A DNA stretch of 34,335 nucleotides, taken from contig JAAPAO010000201.1 of assembly GCA_013115145.1 (NCBI GenBank), positions 1-34,335 on the forward strand. Direction: 5' to 3'. Below the pieces are notes generated by a model. That model made no database searches and was not told the DNA's origin. It worked only from the letters and a program-made list of their open reading frames with translations. This document shows, one piece after another, positions 20,001 through 32,000 of the stretch (position 1 is its first letter; the number at the start of each line of letters is the position of its first letter). A program made the position numbers and the translations under genes. Origin of the DNA: Perkinsus chesapeaki. Taxonomy: Eukaryota; Perkinsozoa; Perkinsida; Perkinsidae.

Positions 20001-23000
20001 GCCAACGAATTCAAGTACGTGACGAACCGGCTAACTTCACCGTTAAATGTGCTCAGGTTGATTTCATACCCGAGAGCATCAAAGCTTATGAGCTCAGCCT
20101 GGTGGTGGATTTGGAGGGTGTCGGCCAAGAACTGCTCTCCATACCGATATCGGTCAGTGTTAGCTCGGCGCTCCAACGTTCTTTCCACTCTCAAATAGCA
20201 ATGGCGAACTTTTATGCAAATTTGGCTTCAGCGCATTCTTCGTAATCTTTCAAGCTCCGAACCGTTTCCAATATTAACCGAAGTCCTACCGTATTACGTG
20301 ACTGGAATAGACTGGAGCTTTATGCACCAATATTATTAGGGTATCGTCGATCATTTTTGGGCAGTATGACGGCCCTCCTTTCCTTAGTTGATACTGTGAG
20401 CCGGCTGCTTGTTAAAGAACGGCTGGATAGGTGAATCGAACTCGTTGTTGATGGCATAGTCTCTCCACTGGGTGCCGAATCTTCGACTCCTATCAGGCCG
20501 AGTGTGGCGTGCCATCTGTGTCCTTCGAGCCCGTGGAAGCCCTGTCCTTCGGCGAAGTGTTTATACGGTACCCTTTCCACAAGTGTCTGGTCATCCATAA
20601 TACCTCATCCTTGCCTGCCAAGTTTGAGATTCTCACTCATAAGAGCGGTAACGCTCCGCCTGGTAGCCTAAGTTTGGCGACCACCAAACGAGACGAGTTC
20701 CTTAGGGGATCCTAATTCGATAGTCGCCGATGTGGAGCCAGACCAGCCGCACGGCAGAGTTCCGGCAGCCAGCAGCCATGTGGTCACGCTAACCCTGCAC
20801 GCTAGGCGACCCGGACCTGTGAAGATACCAGTGTAGCCTTTTGAACGGAGCGGCGGGACTGGTAGTCGATTTTCAGATACATCAAAGTAGCTGGGCACAA
20901 TGTGCCGTACCCGATCACACTAGAGGCGCAGGCGGTAGGACCGAAGGTTTTCGCGGAGCCAAAGACGATCGATTGGGGAGCCATCAAGTGCTTGGATGTA
21001 AGAGATTTGGCAGCGACCATCGGAGATCCTGATAGGTTTTGACGAAGACGATTAAGCTGACAAACGACTGTTGCATACCCGCACGCGTTAGAGCATTGAT
21101 GAAGACACGAGGGTCTCCATGGAGGATTCCGCAGAAGGTGGTCGCGCTGGAGCCTCAGGAAACTTACTACCTCACGGTCAAGTGAGCTACTCAGAGACGA
21201 GCTGACCTCGGAAATATCTTGTCAGGCTGCGACCAGAAGAGGCGCAGAAATACGCAGATGTTATGTATCTGATGGTCGAGGAAGGCGATGACTTGGCTGT
21301 GGATTTCAAGTAGGGTATCTGGAATTTCGTGGCGCGTGAGAATAACTTGCAGGTGTCGAGGAACGGATACTCCAGTTGTTTGTGATGACGATGTGAAAGT
21401 TGTCGATTTTGGTACGCAGTACACCACTCAAAAGGTGACGAAGGACATCGTCCTGAAGAATTTCGGGAGGAAACCGAGGACGATCACTTGGCTGGTGAGC
21501 TTTGGGAATGCGGAATAAATGGCATCATACACGTATCTGATACGTGAAAGCTTGCTGTGAATGATTCTTGGGAGATTCGAGGCCTGGGCTGTAAGCTGTC
21601 AAGGCTTCCTCGGTCTGCTGTCTGTCGAGGCACTTGGCGGTGCCTACAAGCATGGTGCCATCCCGTCCGAGGCCTCTCTGCGGTCTCATTGGCAGCATCT
21701 AACTATCGGGTTAAGCTTGACAGTCGACCTTAAAGAAGCAAGATTCCCTCGTCCACCTGGATGCTACCCACTTAGGTTAGCAAAGAAGCAGCCAGAGAGA
21801 AAGCGTTGAAACAACTCGGCAAGGACGGTGCCAAGCCAAACAAGGCTAAGCTCCCGGCTGTACCTTATACAGTAAGGACCGATACTAACAACCGACTTGA
21901 ATGAGCTGGTCAGATTCACCCAGTGTCTGCCACGCTGAAGAGCGGCACAGGCTACCGATTTACCATTACGGCCTGCAGTGAGGTCTCTGGGCTGGTAGAG
22001 GACGTCGTTGAGTGTATCGAGTGCATTGGGGCGAGCAAGAAAGGAAAGACTATCTACCAGTCTACGTTCAAGGTAGGTCCCATCACGCAGGCATCTGGAG
22101 CTCCTTCATTGCCAGAGTAGCTTCGTGGCTCCCCTGCTGCGGATGTCCGAGAAGACTGTGACCTTCCGCTACATGTGGAGTGCTGATGAAGGGGGCAAGG
22201 CACCTGTTATGACGAGGCCGTTGGAGATCACTAATATCTCACCGTTGCCGATTACCTTCTCCTTGAAGGTGCCAGCGCCCTTCGCCGTCAGGTAGATCGG
22301 CTCCGTGTTCTATTGCGAAGCTTCTAAGTAGGATACCAACAGCAGAAGTGTCCGAGGGCGCGAAAGTGGAGGGCGATTCTATCACTTTGGGGTCGAAGGC
22401 CCGAGCTACGGTGGAGGTGGACTTTGATCCTTCCTTCAAGATTGATCGGCAGTGCGGTACAGCGAACCGAAAGATCCATGTGAGAACTGAGGGGTGGGTG
22501 TGGCTGACTGGCTCCACTTAGATCACATACGCCGACCACCCTCAGAAGGATCATGTGGAGGCAGTGGGAGAAGTTGTGTTCCCTAATTTATCATTCGACA
22601 AGGCCGAGCTGGACTTCGGCGCGGTCCTCAATTATACGGTGTCGGAGACTTGTGTGAAGGTAGGAACTCAGCAGTCTGCGGCCGTATTCAGCCACAGCGA
22701 CGTCCCGCCTCTCAGTATTCCTCTCGCAGCAGTATTTTCTTGAGTACCGCGGAAGTGGCAAATTTGGTGTCATTGTTCTGTTGTCCATTAGGTTACAAAT
22801 ACCTCCGATTTGCCATCTGATTATAGATGGGAGTTCATCTTATTGAAGAAAGATTCCAAGAAGGTGAGCTTGATGCTTCCTCTTGATCCATTAGTGATGC
22901 CTTCTGTTCAGCGCAAGGCCATCCTACCGAACGTGGCGTTTGATATCGAACCAATTTGCGGCACTATTGCTGCTCAGTCTTCGGAGATGATGACATTCCG

Positions 23001-26000
23001 GTTTAACGGTGTGCCAGATCGGCTATGCGAAGCACTGGCAAGGTTAGTTTACGCTGCGGTCCTCGAAAAAGTTGTCACCTCGACTTGGTAACGCATGCTT
23101 CGACTATCCTTTTCCTCGTTCGCCCTGCACCTGTACCGTCTGAGAAAGGCTCCTCTCCCGTTCTTGTTTAAAGGGAATATGTGCACCAGCTGGAGCTGTT
23201 CCTTCGATAGATGCACTGTGGCTGGTGGGCCTTGCTATGACATACGGCTTCGTGGCCGCGCTGCAGAGATGGCCTTCCGCGTGGACAAGACGAGCCTTGA
23301 CTTCGGCAGCATGCAGTTCGACACCTCGGCCGACAGAGAGATTATGCTATTCAACAAGTGCTGTGTGCCAGTCTTCTTTGAAGTAGACCTCCGCGGCCTC
23401 AATCGGAAGGTTGTCGCTGTCACCCCCAATAAGGGAGTGATTGCTGGAGATGGCAAGGAGAGACTCGTGGTCAAGTTCTCGCCGGGTAAGCGGGATCATC
23501 GCTGCAGCTCTTGAGCACTACGAGGCTGCCGGCATCGATACTGGAAGGTCCAGTCTGATGTCCTCCCCTAGGAATAACTTCGGACATCTGTTGACCCGGT
23601 CACCAGAATTCCCGACCGAGTCCAAAGAGAATACAAATAATTCTTCGTCAATTCCGGTTCTTATCCGACGCTGGAGACTCTGGTAAAAGCTTCTCGAAAG
23701 GTGGCTATCAATGATCTGGAAATCGTAGACCTAGGTGGCATTCGTGCATGCTCCTTTTACGAATGGTTGGTGTGTCAGGTATTCCCTCAGAAGTCTCCGA
23801 AAGGTTCTTGATTCGGGTCTCCCATCTGCCTCCAGTTGCCATCAGTGTTAACGGATTGGGAGTTTATCCCGCGGTAGTGCTCAACTTGCCACGTACAAAT
23901 GCGGAAGAGCATGCCCGAAGGATGGAAGAGATGGCCGAGAGGATACCTATCGAGGTAGGCTGTCGACCATTTCGAGTCCGTAGGGAGCCATACAGCTCGG
24001 CATATGTTGTCTGAAGCTACTACAGTATACGTTGCTATTTCATCCGTAATATGAAAACTATAAGCGATTCGTTCCAACAGGCGAGGGTCCAATGTACAGT
24101 AACTTGCGGATCAGATGCCGCAAGCGAGTCCAACGTCTAGAGGTCCATCACGTCGAGCAAGCATCAGAAGCAATACAGGGTTCCGCGACCGCATGGGAAG
24201 CGTAGTCTTCTCGGACCGCGCCGATACCCCGGATTCCGTCGGACCTAAGAGCTCACCTGCAGCGGCTATGGCTGCGGTGAAGCGGGCTGCCACTTTGGTA
24301 TCGCTAATGAGCCGCAAAGGGTCTGTCTATGATATGGCGGGTGTGGCACCACCTCATACCGTAACGCCCTTCACGAACCATACATTGAGGTACCCCCAGA
24401 TGAAAGTAACCTAGAGGAGCTTCCGGCTCATAGGTGTACAGTGGAGATCGACCGAGCGAGCCTTTGTGATGCCCTGATCGCCGCTGAGAGGCAATCCGCC
24501 TCGGCACTTCCCATGACGCCTAGCAACCGTAAGAAGGCTCGCCAGGTAGGCAGGACTTACATCGTACTTTTATTGGTGGCTTCAGCTGACGTCGATGACG
24601 GTTGCCGGGACATATTTCTGCGACTTCGGAGATATCGTTCTGGGTCAGAGCAGGCGGCAGCCGTTCACGGTGTACAACTGCCACTCGACGGAGATCATGC
24701 TGTCGATTAGCCGGAAGGAGCTAATGGAGGAAGGCTTTGTGGTGACGCCTGAGCAGGTGAACGCTAATGCGACTCTGAGAATGTTCGGCAGTGGTTTTGT
24801 TAGGTCGGTATAATCCCCCCGGGCGGCTCGCTGCAAATGTCTATTATAGCGGAGCTCCCGAAGGATGCAGATGAGGGGACGCGCGAGCTGGTATGGGAGC
24901 TTCCGATACAGAACGGCCCGAGGTAAGCAGCCTTTGCCTTGGCTTTACAAAACCCGATTTTGTGGAACCCAAGAATGTGAACTTTTTTGCCAATCAAAAA
25001 ATATAACATCGTGAACTGGGCAGGAGATGACATCGATGCTGAACTTAGTGAGACCTTAGAAGCTAGCAGCGTGAAACATGGCCACTCTTCGAGTGTTGGT
25101 GTTATTAAGCCCCCCGAGGTACGCTATACACCTGAGAGCTCGCCACGAAATTCCCGAACTGTCTCTACCCGTCGACCATGTGGATTTCGGCGAAGTCATT
25201 ATGGGGCATCGGAGCAAGTAAGAAGGTTCCTGCATTGAGAGACTCTCGGAAGTTGTCCCTTTAGGCGGTACGTGCGGCTGATCAACGACAAGCACGTCCC
25301 ACTTGAATGGGTCTTCCGTCCCCCTACTACCAAGTTTGGTCAGCCCCTTCCGCCTTGGGAAGTCCCCTTCACCATATCACCGACTTTCGGGGTACTTGAG
25401 CCAGGTCAAAGCTCGGCGCTCCAGGTGAGAAGCTTGTCCAGGCATCATTACCGCCTGCTCCGAGGCTTAGTCGATTGTAGCTCTTGAATGGATTTGTACA
25501 CCTTTCTTCGGTGAAGCTCTCCCTTTAGCATACATTTTTCCGTGTCGAAGTTTATATTTTTTTATTTTTTTTATTTTTTCATTTGACATGAATTTTCTTT
25601 GACATATATTTCATATGTGCATTTCACTCTATTTCATCATATTTGTTTATTCTCGTTTTATTTCGTTGACATGCATTCTTTCATACGTGTATTTCTAGCT
25701 TCATGACGGCTTGATCTTCGTCTTCACTTTCGCCTCAGATTTCGTTCACACCGAACGGCGTCGCGTCATTCCACGAGAAGATAGCTTTACGCATAAAGGA
25801 CAACAAGAAGCCTACTGTGCTGTCCTTTTCCGGGACAGGCGCCGCCTTGGAGGTGGGTATCGATAGAGAAGTCGCTTCGCCAGGGATTTCAGGTGATAAT
25901 TAAACCGGCCTCGTTCTACCGGTTGGGCCCCGTCCTCCCCTACCAACAAGATCCACCATGCCGGCAAGAATTTGTGATCGAGAATCCCACAGACTATGCC

Positions 26001-29000
26001 GTAGAAGTCTACAGTGTGGACTTTGATAAGGCAGCCACCTGATGGTGCTGACGTTGCTGCAATCGTTTTTCCTAGGTTCACCTGGAGGAGGAGGGAATGC
26101 TGATGGCCTTTGACCGCTACGATGAGCATGGTATCGCGGAAATGCCACTGAGAGAAGTGGGGTCATCTACCTGGTCTCGACTATCTGAGCGTGTCGAGTC
26201 CCTACGGCAAGCAGCAGAGAACGCAGCTCAGGTGAGACACGGATGCGCTTCAGCAACGTTCTGCACTGCTGCCTAGGCCGCTGAGGGTGACATGGCAGAA
26301 GAGGAAGGGCGTGTCTCGCCAGATGACCATGAGTTAGATGACGACGAAGGCGAGAGCGTTCCAGAGCAGCGCGAGGAAGACTACCCCAATCGTGTTCCGT
26401 CGGATGAGAGGGTCTCAGTTATCATTCTGGGCCTCCCGAAATCCGGAAAGACCACCGTCGCTAGGGCCCTCGAGGCCGAGCATTCAAGGAAGCTCTTGAC
26501 TGTTGATGAGTGCATCGAGTGGGCGCTGAGCAATCCTAGGAGTCTTCGAGACGACTATGTAGCGCAGAAACTTGTGCGGAGAGTTCGAGATGCGACTGCC
26601 GAACGCGAGAGCGCTGAGGAGACACATAACCTTGATAAGGCAGATGTCGCAGACATCATCAGGCGGCGTGTAGATCTGTCAGATTGTAACACCGGAGTGG
26701 TTTGGGATGACGGTACAAAGGAGTCGAAGTATGTTGGCAGTGGCCTGGTTGAGTGCATTCTGGCATCGCTTGAGGAGGGCGAGAGGGTGTCGCTTATCAC
26801 TGTGAATGTTGAAGGGGAGGAGATTGACAAGAAAGAAGCGCAACTATCGACTTACTATAGTAGACTTCGAGAACTAGCGGAGAAGGAGATCGAAGACGTT
26901 ACCGAAAAGCTGACACGTTCAGAAAATGAAAAAACGGAGACGCCAGCGGAAGATGGTCACGTGGAGGATGCCACTGTTGATGTAGAGGGGCTGGCTAGGG
27001 CCGAGTGGGCGGCTGAGCTGGAGGCGAGGAAATTGGAGCTTGAGGGCCTGCTGAAGTGGTTTGACGAAGAGCAACCGAGCACGAAAGCCAGTCTATACGT
27101 GGAAGAGCTCTCTGCACTCTTGTCACATATCCGAAATGAGCCTGCGGTAGAGGATGATGTTGTCGTCCAGCCTGGTGATGCTGAAGGGGGAGCTGAAGCC
27201 GAGGAGGCACTTGCGGAGAAGGCTGAGGCTCTATTTGCTCAGGAAGACCATGCGAAACTCACGAGCATCATCGACTGGGTGGAAGTCGCTACTAGTTCGG
27301 AGCAGCCCGACCTTAAGAACGTCATTGACCAAGCTCTCGCGTCCGTATCCGCTCCTTCTGTGCCGCAGTACGGCAGGCTGCCACATCCAACAACCGTGCA
27401 GCTGATTCGCAAACCCGTTCCTCGACTACCACGGGGCACCTCAGGCATCTTCAATCTGCTCACCCCGAAAGCAGTTGACGAGGAAGGTGAAGAGCAGTTC
27501 CACGAGCAAGCAAGATGGATCATCGGCCCGCGCTCTGAGCAACGCGTCGCCGTTCAATTCTCCGCCACTAAGAGCGGTACATTCTCAGAGCAGTTCAAAT
27601 TTGAAGTGGTGTCCGGCGGGCTCTTCCCATTCCAAGCCTCTGTGGATGTGTCCGGAACTGCTGGGCTTCCACACATCAATAGTGACCCTCGAAACGTATT
27701 CATGCGACGTATCAAGAACCGGCCTCGAACTGGTTATGCAAGAAAACAGTTCATTGCATCACAGAGTATCTTCGACTTCGGACCTCTGCTTGCTGGCCGC
27801 ACAACTGAAATGAGAGACGAAGTGCTTGGAATGGATGTTGAAGCGCCACAGCGCGTGCTCAGCGAGCGCCTAATCCGCTATCATTCCGAAACGATTCGGG
27901 TGACGAACAATTCGCTGTTCCCAGCAGAAGTTCGCTGTATCATGGCCTCTGTGTTGAGCGCTGGATCTGGTCAACTCACGGACGATCCTGACAGCTTTGA
28001 TGACTTCCCGTCGATGAGCCTCAACGACTGTCCGTTTGTGGTTGAGTCGTCATCTTTCCGTCTTGAAAAAGATGAAACGAGGGATGTGCAGCTGTGGTGT
28101 TTCCCACAAACCGAGGGACACTTTCGTGACGCGCTAGCGATTATAGTCAAGGACAACCCTGAAGTGATCAAGTGGAACGTGGAGGCCCTAGGAGCAGCTC
28201 CGAAGGCCGACCTGGATACTGACGCCATCGATTTCGAGAGCCTCATGGTCAAGCAGCGAGACACCCGTAAAATACGCGTGCAGAACCCCTCAGCCATTCC
28301 GATAGAATGGGAACTGGTTCCTGAGGAGTCGGCAGAGGGAGAGGAGACGAGCCCGATCCCGCCGCCCGAAATGTTAATCGAGCCCCTGTCTGGAAAGCTG
28401 GCGATTGGCGAGGCTTGTGACATTGCCGTGGCCTTCTACACGGAGGAGCCTATTTCGCACGATTTCGTCATGAATCTTGTTGTGCGAGATTCTGAAGGGC
28501 TCAACGCTTTCTCTCCGGAGCCGCGCGCAATTCACTTTAAGGGGGAGGCATTCAGGGTCCAGGTCTCAGTTAACATACCTGGAACTGAAGAGGATGCTCC
28601 TTCGAACATCATAGATTTCGGTGATGTTCGTGTTGGCCAGGTGGCGGAGAAGTCCCTTGAGCTAGTCAACGATGGGGAACATGCTGTGGACTACTCCCTG
28701 GTTGTTCGCGGAAAGAGAATGCGCAAGTTACTGTCAATTGATCCGCCGCGTGGCACTCTCGAGCCCGGCCAGCGGCAGGACATCAGCGCGGTACTTGTTT
28801 GCCCGAAAGCTATGGCGATCGTCCAGAGCCCAGAGATGTTCATGAAGCTCATTGAAAGTCGCACCGGTGAAGAAGTGAGACCGGAAATGCCACCGCTGAA
28901 GATCTCTGCTAACGCGCAGTTCAATCGTGTGTCGGTTAACCCGTCAACTGACATCGACTTCGGGCCGTTGACGGTAGGCGAGACTGCAACGGAGCTCCTG

Positions 29001-32000
29001 AACATCACCAACGATGGAGCATTTCAAATCGCTTGGTCCCTTATTGATATGAAATCTAGGGAGGAAGAGTCAGGCGCTGCGGAAGGCACGAGCGCTTCGG
29101 AGTTGGCTGTGGGACCCTTCAAGGTGTCACCCGCCAGTGGCATGTTACCACCCGGAGAGATGGTTGAAGTGTCGGTCGCCTTCAATGCGCTCGAGGAGGA
29201 CAACTTTTCCTCCAAGCTGGGCCTCGTGGTCGAAGGTACAGAATCGGGCGAGCCCATCGCTATTCTGCTCACCGGAGAAAGCTATATACCGGGACTCGAC
29301 ACTGAGAATCTTCACTTGGTGTTTGAGGAGCAGTTCATTAGTAAAACTAGAGAGGATGCCGAGGCTACTATAGGGTCATCTGACCTTCGGGTGTACTGCG
29401 AAAATGACAAGTGCTTCACTTATGGTCCGATCGTGCAAGGCAAATCCATCACCGAGCGGTTCCGCCTTTCTAATCCAACTGGAGTGACCGTGGAGGTCGA
29501 TTGTAAACTCGAGCAGGCGGCTAAGGATCCTCCATTTACTTTGTCGCCGGAGAAGCTCAGCCTACCTCCGTTCGAGTACCGGTACGTAAGCATCACTTTC
29601 AGCCCGAAAGAACTGGGATCCTTCGACGGCAAGTTTTCGGCTGTTGTCGCCAAGGGTACGGACGCCAGCACAAACAGCCTGTCCTTCTTGGTCAAAGGAG
29701 ATGGTGTTGTACCGTCACTGAGTGTAAGGGCCCCAGCATTTGGTTCCGATGGGAGCAATTGCAGCTTTGACTTTGGTGAACTTCCGGTTGGAACTTCACG
29801 TGAAACATCCTTCGTACTGGTGAACGAGCACAGAATCGATGCCACGTACAGAATCGAGCGCAGCGGGAGCGGCCTTCGATCCTTCACCGTTGTGGGGCCA
29901 GTTAATGCCACCTTGCGTCCAGGCGAGACTCGAAAGCTCATAGTGGAGTACTCTCCAGTAGCGCCAGCCGAGGCCGATGAATTGGTACTGAAACTCATCA
30001 CTGTACATAATGATCAAGAAAGCCGCTCATTGAAGCTGAATGGCCGAGCGATAGTGCTACCGGTGCAGTGGGAGCTGCCTGATGATGGTGTAGTTGCCGA
30101 CGTACCGTCCCTTATTGGTGCCTGCCGTGCTCATAACTTCCTCAACTTGGGTGATATTCCTGTGGGTTCCAAGAAGGAGTTTTCGTTTGGACTGAAGAAC
30201 ACCTCCGAGGTTGTGCAAAAGTTCGAGATGGCCGAGGTGTCAAACCCTCAATTGAAAGCCTGTATAACTTTCCTACCGTCCGTTGGCCATGTATCGCCTG
30301 GGGAATCTAAGAAATTGAAGCTGGTGATCAAGCCCACCGAGAAGATCATACTGGACAGAGTGCCGCTTAACTTCAAGTTAGTTGGAATCGAGCTCGAACA
30401 GCAAAGCTCACCGTGGGATGGTTCTCAGAAGACGCGACAGAGTGGTATAGAAGTCCCACTCCCCGAACCACCACACTCTTTGCTTGGGGACGCGGAGTCG
30501 GAGCTTCCGCTGTTGATATCTGTTAAAGCCGATGTGATTAGCTACGAGTGCAGCCAGACAGAGCCGATCTTGTTTGCCGAAACTGTTCTCTACCATGCTA
30601 GGCAACACGGCTTCGTGCTGGAAAACACCTCCGAGGTTGCTTTTAACTATGCATGGAGAATTAACGACATTAGAGCCGGCTCCGCGGCTCACCGCGCGTT
30701 CAGCGTTACACCACGAAGTGGGATCCTCCAGGGCAAGGCAAAGCTGGATGTGGCGGTGCGCTTCAATCCGACAGAGGTTACTGACTTCTCTACGGCCCGA
30801 CTAGAGTTGATACTGCCGCAGAAAAACGAGGAAACGCCGGAAGTATGTATTGAGCTAGATGCCTCGGCGACATGCCCTGTGTGCCACTTCGAGCTTGTCA
30901 ACTGTCCAACGCTACCTGGCCGCGACGATGTCAGAATCTTGAAGTTCCAATCGCTTGGTACCGGCGTACGAAATCGCAAACGATTTTGCGTGCTGAACAC
31001 AACTAAGAACCGCTACCGCTTCTTCTGGGTTGATCATCGCCAAGCGTTGCCCGAGGTCTCTGACAATGGTGCTGCACAGGCGGAAGCGAGCGAAAGCAGT
31101 AGAGGTCCTGGTGACAGCCTGCAGCCATTTGGCTGTGTGACGCGTGACGGTGAAATAGCGAGTGGAAAGAAGTACGAAATGGAAATGCACTACACTCCGA
31201 TGAGCTATGGACGACACGAAAGTTTCTGGACGTTCCGTGTGCCGTCGCAAGAGCTCGTTGTACCTTTCCAACTCGTCGGGATTGTCCGAGAGCCAAGGTT
31301 GGACATTGACTCTCCTAGCGTTAATTTCGGCAAAGTATGAGTCTCTAATGGTCCACGGGGCCCTCTACCTGTGAAATTGAGTGATTGATTAGGTGCTTGT
31401 GAACTACCAGACGAGGCGGACGGTCAGCCTTATCAATCGAGAGCATCTTCCTTTCCAGTTCATGATAGATGGAGCTAGCTGGTATGACAACGCCCTTATG
31501 ATCTCGCCCATGAAGGGTAAGTCCAGAGGTTTGTTTACGAAAATATCTGGATCGTGTTCCCAGGTACGATCGGTCCCGACGGGAAGATGACGCTCGGTAT
31601 CACATTTAAACCGCTGGAAGAAAAACTATATAACTTCAATATTATCATTAATGTTAAGAGAAAGGTGGACTCACGGTATGCCACAGTTGGAGTCGACCAT
31701 CTTAGGCTGAGCCTATCATACTGAACATCAAGGGAAGCGCCTATAAGATCAAGTCGACATTATCACTGCTTGAAAGTGCCGACTCTGAGTCAGGGCTCGA
31801 ACTCTACCCGAGGGTGCCAGCGAAGCACGACTTTGGAACCTTACAAGTATACTCGTCCTTGCTGGTCTTTTCTGCATTGTTATTCCAGGTAATGGAGAAG
31901 AGATCCTTTTATCTTTCCTTGGGGAATCAGTCGAGCTTCGAACTTGAATATCTGCTGCAGCTGCGCACTACCACTCGGCATGGTCTAGTCCAAGTAAGCC

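Larger units (their letters stand above)
26277..31334 (+). other. HYDIN: Giant 5.06-kb exon of HYDIN
   Basis: Bounded by the 45-nt intron 26232-26276 and the 58-nt intron 31335-31392. It is open for 1,686 codons without interruption, while the exons before and after are mostly 60-250 nt. It encodes an acidic linker, the adenylate-kinase-like module, a helical stretch (about 26840-27340), then at least seven ASH domains marked by FDFGPLLAGR, IDFESLMVKQ, IDFGDVRVGQ, IDFGPLTVGE, FDFGELPVGT, LNLGDIPVGS and VNFGK. Confidence 0.95.

Noticed and set aside
21561-21809. 82-codon plus-strand frame inside HYDIN
   Set aside because: It spans the 281-nt intron and runs into the next exon in the wrong frame. 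HYDIN homology continues cleanly across the intron.
25550-25600. Poly(T) as a transcription terminator
   Set aside because: It lies inside a HYDIN intron whose flanking exons join in frame; a terminator there would cut the gene.
27971-28423. 150-codon Ser-rich minus-strand frame
   Set aside because: Antisense shadow of the HYDIN ASH block. The Ser-rich composition reflects the complement of Glu/Asp/Ala codons.
29420-30001. 193-codon minus-strand frame opposite the giant HYDIN exon
   Set aside because: It is antisense to a strongly supported coding exon. Long shadow frames are expected opposite a 5-kb open frame of this codon use.
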